From Streptomyces sp. DSM 15324 (GTDB lineage Bacteria > Actinomycetota > Actinomycetes > Streptomycetales > Streptomycetaceae): 64,000 nucleotides of DNA. The position numbers were made by a program, and so were the translations under genes. Below the pieces are notes generated by a model that was not told the DNA's origin, did not search any database, and worked only from the letters and a program-made list of their open reading frames with translations. The stretch covers positions 192,380 to 256,379 of the forward strand of contig NZ_KQ949024.1 in assembly GCF_001514285.1 (NCBI RefSeq), written 5' to 3'. Below, piece by piece: positions 8,291-16,202 of the stretch (positions are counted from its first letter, which is position 1; every line of letters begins with the position of its first letter).

Positions 8291-10588
8291 ATGGAGCGGA
8301 TGAGGCAGTGCGAGGACTGCCTGGCATTGGCCCCGGGCTCGTCCCGGCGCAGCTGGCGGTGCCGCGGGTGCCAACTGTGGCGTCGCCAGTACCCGCAGCG
8401 CGGGGTGTGCCCCCGCTGCCGGTGCCAACAGCACCTCGGTCAGGACGGACTGTGCCGCGGGTGCGTGCTGAGCGTGCGCGACGAACAGGCCACAGACACC
8501 GTGCTCGATTTTCCGGCTCCGACACAGCTTCGGCTGCTGTTTCCCGGCGCGGCGCGGGAGGCTTGGCGCCTGGGCCGGCTGGCCGCTGAACGACCTTTGG
8601 AGTCCCGCCGATGTGTGCTGCCGGCGGTCATGCCCGGACAGCAGGTGCTGTTCCCAGTGCTCCGCCGGCTTGGCGCGCCGGAACTGGTCGATCTGGCCGG
8701 AAGGCGCTGGCCCGAGGAGGAGGCGCTCAAGCAGCACACGCTGGTGCTGGCGCGGCAGCGCGGCGTGGGCCGGGAGTGGTGTGCGCAGGTGGGGCGGCGG
8801 CTGCGTCTGGCGCTGGCTGTGCGGGATGCCGAGGGCGAGAGGAAGGTCTCGCGCGAGATCCTCGACCAGGGCCGCGGGATGCAGTTCGGTGCGGCCGCCG
8901 CACAGGAAGTCCTGGAATACGCGGGCCTGTGGCACGGCCCGACGCAGGTGACCGACCAGATGCGCCCGCACCGTAAGGGAGTGCCCGCCGGCATCGTGAC
9001 AGGCTGCGCGGATTGCGGCAGCTGGGGTATCACCACCCGCCTGTGCAATGCCTGCGTCGGCTGGCATCGTGGTGAGCACCGCTCGATGGGCCGGTGCTCC
9101 CGCTGCGCCCGCGACGGCCTGCCTGTGCACCCGAAAGAGGGCCTTTGTCGTGGGTGTCTGGCGTTCGTGCGAAACGTGCGTCCGACGCCCGCGGGCTTCA
9201 CCCAGCTCACCTTCGCCGGATCGCTTGCCCACCAGCTGGTGGGCAAGACAGCGAAGCCGCCCCTGACGCCGGCCGTGGAGCACGACGGTCACGCCGCCTC
9301 GCTGTCCACCTGTGATCACGTGATCCAGGGGCAAACCACCCTACTGTCCGTCCCACGCGATTGGAGAGCCGTTCACGCTGTGCCTCACGGCGCCTTGCCG
9401 CCGCTCAGCTCCGAAGCAGTAGTGCTGCTGGAGCAGTTCACGGTCTGTCTTCCCGCCACAGCCGGGGGACAGCAGAATCACGCCCACTCCATCGAGCTCC
9501 TGCACCGCGTGCTGGCCTACACCGGCATGGCGGAACCCATCGCCGAGCGGGACGTGCGGACGCTCGCGGCCCTGGGGCCGAAAGTCTCCCTGCACCGGAT
9601 CGTGTTCTTTCTGCACGAGCGCGGCCTGCTCGAACCCGACCGCCAGCGGGCAACAGCCGCCGCCCCTTCGCTTGCCCGCCTGGACAAGGCCCGTATGGAC
9701 GCCCGCCACCGCCAGGCCATCGAAGACAAGCTCCAACGGCTTCCCGACGCCATGGCTGGCCAGGTGCGGACGTGGATCGCCGTCCGCCGGGGAGAAGGTC
9801 GCCGGCCCCACCCTCCCGCCGACTACACACGCATCCGGCGCGACCTGAACGTCGTGCTTCCGGTCCTGACCCTTTGGAGCCAGGACGGGCTGGATCTGCG
9901 GCAGATCACCACAGGGGACGTGACGTCCGCGCTCAGCGACCGACGGGGACACCAAGCCCGCGGTGTCCACCACGTCTTGCTCAGCATCTTCCGCGCCCTC
10001 AAACAAGAACGCGTCGTCTTCGCGAACCCGCTCGCCAGGCTCTCCCTCACCACACCCGTGCGCCTTCCCGAACCACTTCCCAGCGACCGGCTGCGCGGCC
10101 TGCTGGACGTGATCGACAGCGCGATGGGGCGTCTGGCCGTCGGCCTGGTCGCCGTCCACGCCATCAAGGTCACCGACGTCGCCCAGCTCCCTCTGACCGC
10201 GCTCGACCTCGCCCACGCCACTCTCCACCTTCGCCTGCGTGGACAGCCGCACACGGTCTACCTCGACACACTGACCCGCCGCCTGGTGGACGACTGGCTC
10301 CACGAGCGGCAGCAGCAGTGGCCCGCCTCTCCCAATCCACACCTGCTGGTCACGACGCACTCAGCGCACCACCCCGCCCTCCCACCCGTCAGCTACTGCG
10401 CCCTGCGCCACGCATTCGACCGCACCGGAATCACCCCTCGCCAGCTGTGGAGCGACCGAGTACTGGACGAGGCCCGACAAACCGCCGATCCCGTACACCT
10501 GGTGCAGTTGTTCGGTATCCATCCAGGCACCGCTGTCCGCTACGTCCACACCGCGCATCCCGACAAGGCGCTGCCCCGGATCCGCTGA
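8291..10588 (+). CDS. Large zinc-ribbon protein with degenerate tyrosine-recombinase C-terminus
   Basis: A 765-residue protein, third of the recombinase trio. The N-terminus has several CxxC pairs (CEDC, CRGC, CPRCRC, CRGC). A second cluster near residues 235-295 (CADC, CNAC, CSRC, CRGC) suggests zinc ribbons. The C-terminal third (about 500-760) resembles a tyrosine recombinase: ALRHAFDRTG stands for the HxxR box, GIHPGTAVRYVHTAH for the His and Tyr boxes. The first catalytic Arg is not evident (AIKVTDVAQL). It is probably a DNA-binding accessory recombinase, not an independent enzyme. The start ATG 8291 has GGAGCGG-like purines around it; ATG 8300 is an alternative. Confidence 0.7.
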   Translation: MERMRQCEDCLALAPGSSRRSWRCRGCQLWRRQYPQRGVCPRCRCQQHLGQDGLCRGCVLSVRDEQATDTVLDFPAPTQLRLLFPGAAREAWRLGRLAAERPLESRRCVLPAVMPGQQVLFPVLRRLGAPELVDLAGRRWPEEEALKQHTLVLARQRGVGREWCAQVGRRLRLALAVRDAEGERKVSREILDQGRGMQFGAAAAQEVLEYAGLWHGPTQVTDQMRPHRKGVPAGIVTGCADCGSWGITTRLCNACVGWHRGEHRSMGRCSRCARDGLPVHPKEGLCRGCLAFVRNVRPTPAGFTQLTFAGSLAHQLVGKTAKPPLTPAVEHDGHAASLSTCDHVIQGQTTLLSVPRDWRAVHAVPHGALPPLSSEAVVLLEQFTVCLPATAGGQQNHAHSIELLHRVLAYTGMAEPIAERDVRTLAALGPKVSLHRIVFFLHERGLLEPDRQRATAAAPSLARLDKARMDARHRQAIEDKLQRLPDAMAGQVRTWIAVRRGEGRRPHPPADYTRIRRDLNVVLPVLTLWSQDGLDLRQITTGDVTSALSDRRGHQARGVHHVLLSIFRALKQERVVFANPLARLSLTTPVRLPEPLPSDRLRGLLDVIDSAMGRLAVGLVAVHAIKVTDVAQLPLTALDLAHATLHLRLRGQPHTVYLDTLTRRLVDDWLHERQQQWPASPNPHLLVTTHSAHHPALPPVSYCALRHAFDRTGITPRQLWSDRVLDEARQTADPVHLVQLFGIHPGTAVRYVHTAHPDKALPRIR

Positions 10589-10678
10589 CCGGGCAGCGCT
10601 GTCCAGCCCCTCTACAGCCGCATGCCTTGACCGGGAGTGTCATGAATCAGGTGTGAGCCTCCACGAAGGAGTCACCTG

Positions 10679-11257
10679 ATGAGTACGACGATGGATCACC
10701 GGATCGAGACCTCCAGCAGCGTGTCGCTTGCCGTGGCCGCCAGCAGTGTTGAGGGCGCCGACGTGAAGTCGATGCCGGTATCGCCGAACGGTCTGTCCAG
10801 CGAACTGCTGGAGGAGCTCGCCGCGCTCGCGGCTGAGAAGGTCCGCGGGGAAGGGCTGCGGCTGATGGGCGACGGTGGACTGCTGCCCGAGCTGGCCCAG
10901 CACCTGATGCAGGCCGCCCTGGAAGCCGAGATGGACGAACACCTGGCCGCCGAGGCCGGCCGGACCAGCGGGCGCGGGTCCCGCTCGGGCGGCAACATGC
11001 GCAACGGCTACCAGGCCAAGGAGGTCATGACGGAGGTCGGCGCGGTGACGGTGCAGGTCCCCAGAGACCGGCTGGGCACCTTCCGGCCCCGGATGCTGCC
11101 CGCGCACCCGCACCGGCGCGCTGGACGACCTGGTGATCTCGCTGACCGCAAAGGGCCTGACCTCCGGCGAGATCGTCTCCCACCTCGCCCAGACCTACGG
11201 GATGACGACCACGAAGGAGCCCATCTCCACGATCACCGACAAGGCCCGACCGCCGAG
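10679..11257 (+). pseudogene. IS256-family (mutator) transposase remnant
   Basis: From ATG 10679, with GAAGGAG upstream, about 135 residues match the IS256 N-terminus: LMGDGGLLPELAQHLMQAA, EMDEHLAAEAGR, GNMRNGYQAKEV and VTVQVPRDRLGTFRPRMLP. Near 11110 the frame shifts. The next family block (LDDLVISLTAKGLTSGEI, TISTITDK-like ending) continues in another frame until about 11250. The catalytic C-terminal two thirds are missing. A CAGGTG/CACCTG inverted pair flanks the ribosome binding site region. Non-functional. Confidence 0.75.
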
Positions 11258-11588
11258 CGCCGCTGGGGTGCCGGAGCAGGTCTCTCCCCCGGAACTCCCG
11301 ATCTGCCCTCGCACTCCCCCTGTTTGGTCAAACGCTGGCAGGACACCGATGCAGCGTTGGACGACCGCTGGGGGATGTGTGGGCAAAGGTGTTGGAAATT
11401 AACACGAAGTGGGGCGATCTCCGCCCCTTGGGACCCGCACATCCACAGCGGCGCCTCACCGAAGCGGGGGACCGCCCACAGTCCAGCGGGTGCCGACAAG
11501 GTGCCGGGGCGTCATGCGCTGCCCAGCGGCTGGTGGCAGAACTTCCTCCAGCGCGGTTCGGGGCCGTGCGCCAACCGTGCGGGCGGGG
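11258..11588. other. Gene-free stretch between the IS256 remnant and the iclR-type gene
   Basis: No coding region is supported. The stretch has a locally lower GC patch around 11385-11410 and a short GGGGCG-ATCTC-CGCCCC stem at about 11412-11428. That stem could end transcription from either side. It is probably scar DNA between the truncated IS256 element and the catabolic island. Confidence 0.4.
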
Positions 11589-12374
11589 TCATCCCGCGAC
11601 GACTGCCATCCGGTCGCTGATCTCGTCGGCTGTGGTGAGGACTTTCTGGGCGATCTCCGTCTCGGCTTCCGGGTAGATCCGGGAGGCGAGGGCGGCGACG
11701 CTGACGGCGGCGACGACTTGTTTGTTCTCGTCGCGGATCGGGGCAGCGATGCCAACCACGTCGGGGTCGAGTTCGCCGCGGGTGACGGAGTAGCCGAGGC
11801 GGCGGATCCGGCCGAGGCGTTCCATCAGGGCGTCGACGTCGGTGAGGGTGGCCGGGGTGAAGCGGCGCAGTACGGCGTTCTCCAGCAGTCTGCGGGCTTC
11901 TTCTTCGGGGCTCCAGGCGAGCAGGACGAGGGCGGAGGCGCCGGCGTTGATGGGCAGGGCGCTGCCGCGTTCGTAGGAGATGCGCACCGCGCGGGTGCTT
12001 TCCGCGCGGTCGACGCAGACCACCAGGTCCCCGGTGCGCCGGGTCAGCAGCACGGTCTCGTGCACGTCCTCGGCAAGCGTCTCCATCGACGGCTGCGCGA
12101 CCTCGGAGAGGCCGTAGCTGCGGCGGGCCAACCGGGCGATCTCCAGCACCCGCAGGCCGAGCCGGAAGCCGCCGCCGGGGGCTTCTTCGAGGAAGCGCCC
12201 GTTCACCAGGCTCTGGAGGTAGCGATAGGCGGTGGAGCGTGCCACGCCGAGGTGATCGGCAACGGCGGTTCCGGAGATGACGAGGTGGACGTCGTCGAAC
12301 ATGGCCAGAATGTCGAGTGCCCGGTCGGCCGTGGAGTTGCGGTCGCGGTAACTGGGGGACGCGTTTCCTGACAT
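11589..12374 (-). CDS. IclR-family transcriptional regulator
   Basis: A 261-residue regulator. A winged helix-turn-helix occupies residues about 15-75, with STADRALDILAMFDD, AVADHLGVARSTAYRYLQSL and FRLGLRVLEIA. The C-terminal IclR effector domain (about 80-250) includes VHETVLLTRRTGDLVVCVD, LPINAGASALVLLAW and a GIAAPIRDENKQVVAAVSV motif typical of the family. IclR proteins commonly control aromatic catabolic operons and respond to ring-derived ligands. It is the last gene of the minus-strand catabolic unit, 65 bp after the FAH gene. It is the only regulator in the island and the natural candidate to bind the repeats at 15466-15497 and 23613-23651. Confidence 0.92.
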   Translation of the reverse strand: MSGNASPSYRDRNSTADRALDILAMFDDVHLVISGTAVADHLGVARSTAYRYLQSLVNGRFLEEAPGGGFRLGLRVLEIARLARRSYGLSEVAQPSMETLAEDVHETVLLTRRTGDLVVCVDRAESTRAVRISYERGSALPINAGASALVLLAWSPEEEARRLLENAVLRRFTPATLTDVDALMERLGRIRRLGYSVTRGELDPDVVGIAAPIRDENKQVVAAVSVAALASRIYPEAETEIAQKVLTTADEISDRMAVVAG

Positions 12375-12439
12375 GCGAGACACTGTAGCGGATGGTCGCG
12401 GGCCGTTGCGGGCCGCGCCCATCCGCCCGCCTGTCCGGT

Positions 12440-13282
12440 CTACAGCCGGTCCTTGACGACGGTGTTGCGCAGCTCTCCGATGCCTTCGACCGCGGTGACG
12501 AGTTCCTGTCCGGGGCGCAGGAAGACCTTCGGGTCGCGGCCGGCGCCGACGCCGCCCGGGGTGCCGGTGAGGATCAGGTCGCCAGGCAGCAGCGTGATGA
12601 TGGTGCTGACGTAAGCGATGGTGTCGGCGACGTCGAAGAGCAGGTCGGCGGTGTTGGACTTCTGCATGGTGTGGCCGTCGACGCTGCAGGAGATGTCCAA
12701 ACCGGAGGCGCCGAGCGGGAGTTCGTCCGTGGTGACGAGGACGGGGCCGACCGGGGTGGTGGCCTCGAAGGTCTTGCCGGAGAGGAACTCCCTGGTGCGG
12801 TGCTGCCAGTCGCGGACGGTGACGTCGTTGGCAACCGTGTATCCGGCGACGTGCTCCAGGGCCTTCTCGCGCGGCACGTGACGGCCGGGGCGTCCGATCA
12901 CCACCCCCAACTCGGCCTCCCAGTCGAGGTCGTCGCTGACGGGCGGCATGTGGATGTCGTCGTGTGCGCCGATGAGAGCACCGTCGTACTTCGCGAAGAG
13001 GGTGGGGTGGGCGGGGGTGGGGCGGCCCATTTCCTTGATGTGGGTGGCGTAGTTCAGGCCGAGGCAGATGATCTTGTTGGGGTGAGGGACGAGCGGGGCG
13101 AGCGACACTTCGGCCAGGGGCAGGCGCTCGCTGTCCGCGGTGGCCGCCCGCTGCGGCCAGTCGTCTCCTGCGGCGAGCAGCGCGCCGACGTCGGAGAAGG
13201 GAAGCAGGACGAGTTCGTCTCCGTCCTGCCGGGCGGCGGCGGTCCCGTGGTCGTGGGCGACACGGACGGTGCTGAGCCTCAT
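12440..13282 (-). CDS. Fumarylacetoacetate-hydrolase family protein
   Basis: A 280-residue member of the FAH superfamily, which hydrolyses or isomerises ring-cleavage products. The C-terminal FAH core is complete: ICLGLNYATHIKEMG, the metal site in DDLDWEAELGVVIGRPGR, GYTVANDVTVRDWQ, FLSGKTFEATTPVGP and LLPGDLILTGTPGGVGAG. Its ATG overlaps the stop of the monooxygenase gene by four bases (13279-13282), so the two are translationally coupled. In this operon it most likely acts on the product of the VOC dioxygenase. Hydrolysis versus isomerisation cannot be told. Confidence 0.9.
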   Translation of the reverse strand: MRLSTVRVAHDHGTAAARQDGDELVLLPFSDVGALLAAGDDWPQRAATADSERLPLAEVSLAPLVPHPNKIICLGLNYATHIKEMGRPTPAHPTLFAKYDGALIGAHDDIHMPPVSDDLDWEAELGVVIGRPGRHVPREKALEHVAGYTVANDVTVRDWQHRTREFLSGKTFEATTPVGPVLVTTDELPLGASGLDISCSVDGHTMQKSNTADLLFDVADTIAYVSTIITLLPGDLILTGTPGGVGAGRDPKVFLRPGQELVTAVEGIGELRNTVVKDRL

Positions 13283-14934
13283 CGGCGTACTCCTGGGGAA
13301 TCAGGCTGGATCTCGGGGTCGGGAAGGGTGAGGGCCGGGAAGGGGGAGGTGAAGTGCCGAAGCTTCGCGTCGACGTACTCGGCCTTATCCGGGGTGAACA
13401 CGGCGGCCACCAGACGGTCGGGGCGTACGAGGACGAAGTGCCCGGCCAGCCCGGTGAAGAGGGCGTCCAGCTGACCGTCGGCGTCGGCGATCTCTGCCCG
13501 GCCGGCACGGTCGCGCGGTGCGCGGTCGTCCAGGAGGACATCCACGGAGACGGCGTCCGGGAGACCGGTCCGTGCTACGGCGGTCCAGTCGGCGTCGGTC
13601 ACGCCGACCCCCAGCAGGCTCCAGCCCTGTCCCAAGACGTCATCGAGCCGTATGACGTGGTGGTCCTGTCCCCGCAGCACCCGCGGCTGCGGCAGCATCG
13701 TGCCGACGAGCCCGCGGCCCGGTCCGTCGATGCCGACGACGGCGCCCGATGTCGCGCGGGTGTCGGGGCGGTAGCGCATCTCTGTGAGGTAGCGGCGTCC
13801 GGGTGGTGTGTACATGGCAGTGCGTATCAGCAGGTCGCGCAGGAGGGCGCGGGGGCGGCTGGTGGTCATGACGATCCGGCCGAGGCGTACGGAGAGGTCG
13901 ATCACGGCCCGGGCATGGGGACGCCGCTCGGTGTCGTAGGTGTCGAGCAGCCTGTCGTTCGCCCGGCCCGCCAGGACCTCGCTGATCTTCCAGCAGAGGT
14001 TGGCCGCGTCCCGGACACCGGAGTTGAGGCCCTGCCCCGCGAACGGCGGCATCATGTGCGCGGCGTCGCCGAGCAGGAAGCAGCGGCCGTCGCGCAGGCG
14101 GTCCGCCAGCAGCGCGTGGAAGCTGTACGCGACCGCACGCTCGACCTGCTCGGATGTGATCTCCCGGTAGGGCGCGAGGAGTTCGCGCACCAACGAGAAC
14201 GGCGGCGGGGTGCCGGCGTCGCACTCGCCCGGCTTCAGGCGGAACTCGTAGCGGCAACGTCCGTCCCGTCCTGCGACGATGACGACGGGGCGGTCGGGGT
14301 CGCCGTGGTGCATGCCGAAACGCTGGTCGTGCGTGTCCTGAAGAGTGTCGACCACCAGCCACACGTCCGGGAAACTGCGACCCTGCATCGGGATGGACAG
14401 CAGGTCGCGTAGGGTGCTGCGGCCGCCGTCGCAGCCGAGGACGTAGGACACGTCCAGTTTCTCGACCGGCCCGTCCTCCCCGCCCGTACGCAGCATGACG
14501 CGCACCAGGTCGGAATGCTGGGTGACGACATCTGTCAGGCGGGTGTCGAAGCGGACGTCGACGGTGGGGAGGCGGCGCAGTTCCTCGCGCAGCACTCGTT
14601 CCAGGTCGGGCTGGGCGAAGGGGTTCTTGAAGGGATGTCCGTAGCGCTGGTCGCTGGTGCCGCGGGCGTGGAAGAGCATTCGCCCACCGATGCCGAAGTA
14701 CCTCGTCCCGGTGCCCGGCACCAGGATCGGGTAGACGGCCTCGTCGAGACCATCGGCCGACTGAAGGGTGCGCAGCGACTCGTCGTCGAGGCTGATTGCC
14801 TTGGCGTCGTTGCTGGTGGTGGTGTTGCGTTCCACCAGCAGCACCCGTACGCCCCGGGAGCCCAGCAGGTGGGCGGCCGTCAGTCCGGTCGGGCCTGCGC
14901 CCACGACGAGCACGTCCGGTGGTGGCGGTGTCAT
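13279..14934 (-). CDS. FAD-dependent aromatic monooxygenase (MhpA/PHBH-like)
   Basis: A 551-residue class A flavoprotein hydroxylase. The N-terminal dinucleotide fold has VVGAGPTGLTAAHLL at residues 9-23. The DG motif region is VLGCDGGRSTLRDLL. The FAD ribityl-binding GD motif is CFLLGDAAHMMPPFAGQG near 290, followed by GVRDAANLCWKI. A C-terminal thioredoxin-like domain is present, as in the 3-(3-hydroxyphenyl)propionate hydroxylase group. It would hydroxylate a phenolic acid with NAD(P)H and O2 to give a ring-cleavage substrate. It lies 25 bp downstream of the VOC dioxygenase gene and overlaps the FAH gene, forming one operon. The exact substrate is unknown. Confidence 0.9.
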   Translation of the reverse strand: MTPPPPDVLVVGAGPTGLTAAHLLGSRGVRVLLVERNTTTSNDAKAISLDDESLRTLQSADGLDEAVYPILVPGTGTRYFGIGGRMLFHARGTSDQRYGHPFKNPFAQPDLERVLREELRRLPTVDVRFDTRLTDVVTQHSDLVRVMLRTGGEDGPVEKLDVSYVLGCDGGRSTLRDLLSIPMQGRSFPDVWLVVDTLQDTHDQRFGMHHGDPDRPVVIVAGRDGRCRYEFRLKPGECDAGTPPPFSLVRELLAPYREITSEQVERAVAYSFHALLADRLRDGRCFLLGDAAHMMPPFAGQGLNSGVRDAANLCWKISEVLAGRANDRLLDTYDTERRPHARAVIDLSVRLGRIVMTTSRPRALLRDLLIRTAMYTPPGRRYLTEMRYRPDTRATSGAVVGIDGPGRGLVGTMLPQPRVLRGQDHHVIRLDDVLGQGWSLLGVGVTDADWTAVARTGLPDAVSVDVLLDDRAPRDRAGRAEIADADGQLDALFTGLAGHFVLVRPDRLVAAVFTPDKAEYVDAKLRHFTSPFPALTLPDPEIQPDSPGVRR

Positions 14935-14959
14935 GAGGGACCTTCCGTCGTTCCGCCGG

Positions 14960-15454
14960 CTACTGGACCGGCTGGTAGGCCGGGCCGCCCTCGGTCAGCA
15001 GCCGCTCGACCTCGGCGAAGATCTCCTCGGGGGACAGGTCGAGATCGAGGGTCTTGCGGAACGGCTGGCGTACATCACGCTCCAGCCGGAGGTAGACCTC
15101 GTTGCGGTTGCCCTCGGGGTCGAAGAAGTAGATGCCGATCGCGTTGCCGTGGGTGACCTCCTGCTGGACCTCGATGCCCTCGGCGCGGAACCGGTGGTGG
15201 AAGTCGATGATCGACTCCAGGGAGTCCACGCGCCACGACACCTGGTGGGTCAGCTTGGCACCGGCGGGTGCGGTTCGGCCCCGCTGCAGGACGAACTCGT
15301 GGTGCTCCTCCTCGGGGCACGAGGAGAAGAACACGATGCCCTTCTCCTCGTCCTCGTCGGTGACGGTCAGACCCAGCACCCGCTCGTAGAAGTCGCGCAT
15401 CTTCTCCAGGTCGTCGACCCAGAAGCCGGTGTGCCCCAGTCCGGTTATGGCCAT
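14960..15454 (-). CDS. Single-domain VOC protein, probable extradiol ring-cleavage dioxygenase
   Basis: A 164-residue vicinal-oxygen-chelate protein. The three expected metal ligands of type I extradiol dioxygenases are in place: His in GLGHTGFWV (residue 8), His in KLTHQVSWRV (near 70) and Glu in GNRNEVYLRL (near 121). The fold length is that of single-domain enzymes. With the hydroxylase and FAH hydrolase downstream, a role in catechol or hydroquinone ring opening is the best inference; glyoxalase-like lyase activity remains possible. AAGGAG precedes the ATG by 8 nt. It is the first gene of the minus-strand operon and is preceded by two 11-bp direct repeats. Confidence 0.82.
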   Translation of the reverse strand: MAITGLGHTGFWVDDLEKMRDFYERVLGLTVTDEDEEKGIVFFSSCPEEEHHEFVLQRGRTAPAGAKLTHQVSWRVDSLESIIDFHHRFRAEGIEVQQEVTHGNAIGIYFFDPEGNRNEVYLRLERDVRQPFRKTLDLDLSPEEIFAEVERLLTEGGPAYQPVQ

Positions 15455-15465
15455 GATGCGTCTCC

Positions 15466-15497
15466 TTTTACAGGACTAAGGTTTCGTTTTACAGGAC
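15466..15497. promoter_or_regulatory. Two exact 11-bp direct repeats, 21 bp apart, upstream of the VOC operon
   Basis: TTTTACAGGAC occurs at 15466-15476 and again at 15487-15497. The spacing of 21 bp equals two helical turns, which is common for paired regulator sites. The first copy ends 12 bp from the VOC start, overlapping the ribosome binding site region. On the minus strand the core is GTCCTGTAAAA, which resembles the TCCTG...AAA core of the pair at 23613-23651. Candidate operator of the IclR-type protein. Confidence 0.5.
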
Positions 15498-15576
15498 GTT
15501 AGACCTCCAGGCGGCCGAGGTCAACCGTGAGGAAACAGCGTCCTGCCTCTTGACGTCACACGCCCTTTCAGTGCAG

Positions 15577-15616
15577 CGTCCTGCATCGAGACATACATGT
15601 CCGAATATGCGGGACG
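15577..15616. promoter_or_regulatory. Inverted repeat in the divergent control region
   Basis: CGTCCTGCAT at 15577-15586 and ATGCGGGACG at 15607-15616 form a 9-of-10 inverted repeat. A near-palindrome GACATACATGTC sits in the middle. It lies between the minus-strand ring-cleavage operon and the plus-strand operon. Candidate regulator site; no known consensus was recognised. Confidence 0.35.
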
Positions 15617-15857
15617 TCGGCACTGCTTTTGGGAGCCTGCCGGGACCGCTGAAGTCACTACGGGAGGCGCCTCATGGCCCATTCCGATGCCGGGCGAGCC
15701 AGCTCGGCCACCGTCGTCCGGGCTGCTCGCCGGGATCGACGTCCCGTGGAGGCACTGCGAAGTCACTGACCGATCAGGCCCGGCCGTGACCCGCGCGGGC
15801 GCCCGCAGCACGGCCGTCCACCGACCCGCGGGCCCGACTCACCCCAAGGAGATCCCC

Positions 15858-16123
15858 GTGTTCCGCTTCTATCGCAGCACCACGTCCCGGACGGCCGGGC
15901 TGCACGGCGCCGCGCTCCTGATTCCGCGGGCCGTGACCGGGTGGCTGTTCGTCCTGCACGGCCTCTACAAGTTCGGCCTGCACACCGGTGTCCTCGGCCC
16001 CAACGGGGTGGGGGAGCCGAGATCGATTTCACGTACCTCGTGGTCGGCTTGCTGGTCTTCGCCGCCGGACCGGGTGCGCTGGCTCTGTCTGGAGCCTTCC
16101 GCAAGGTGAGACCACGGCTGTGA
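15858..16123 (+). pseudogene. DoxX-family membrane protein remnant with internal deletion
   Basis: A GTG at 15858 with AAGGAGATCCCC upstream starts a reading frame resembling the N-terminus of DoxX-type proteins: LIPRAVTGWLFVLHGLYKFG, one membrane helix. After about 50 residues the frame is lost. A neighbouring frame supplies a DoxX-like ending, FTYLVVGLLVFAAGPGALAL and GAFRKVRPRL, with stop at 16121-16123. About half the usual length (three of the four helices' linkers) is missing. I read this as a deletion remnant that once headed the plus-strand operon. Function lost. Confidence 0.5.
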
Positions 16124-16202
16124 CCTGAGACACCGCGCAACACAATTTTCGCGATACGACACATAACCTTCGCGCCACGACGCGCTACTGGAACGGGACA
16201 CC

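Noticed and set aside
11589..13541. IclR protein with a 390-residue N-terminal extension
   Set aside because: The extension is antisense-frame sequence of the FAH gene; the HTH starts right after ATG 12374.
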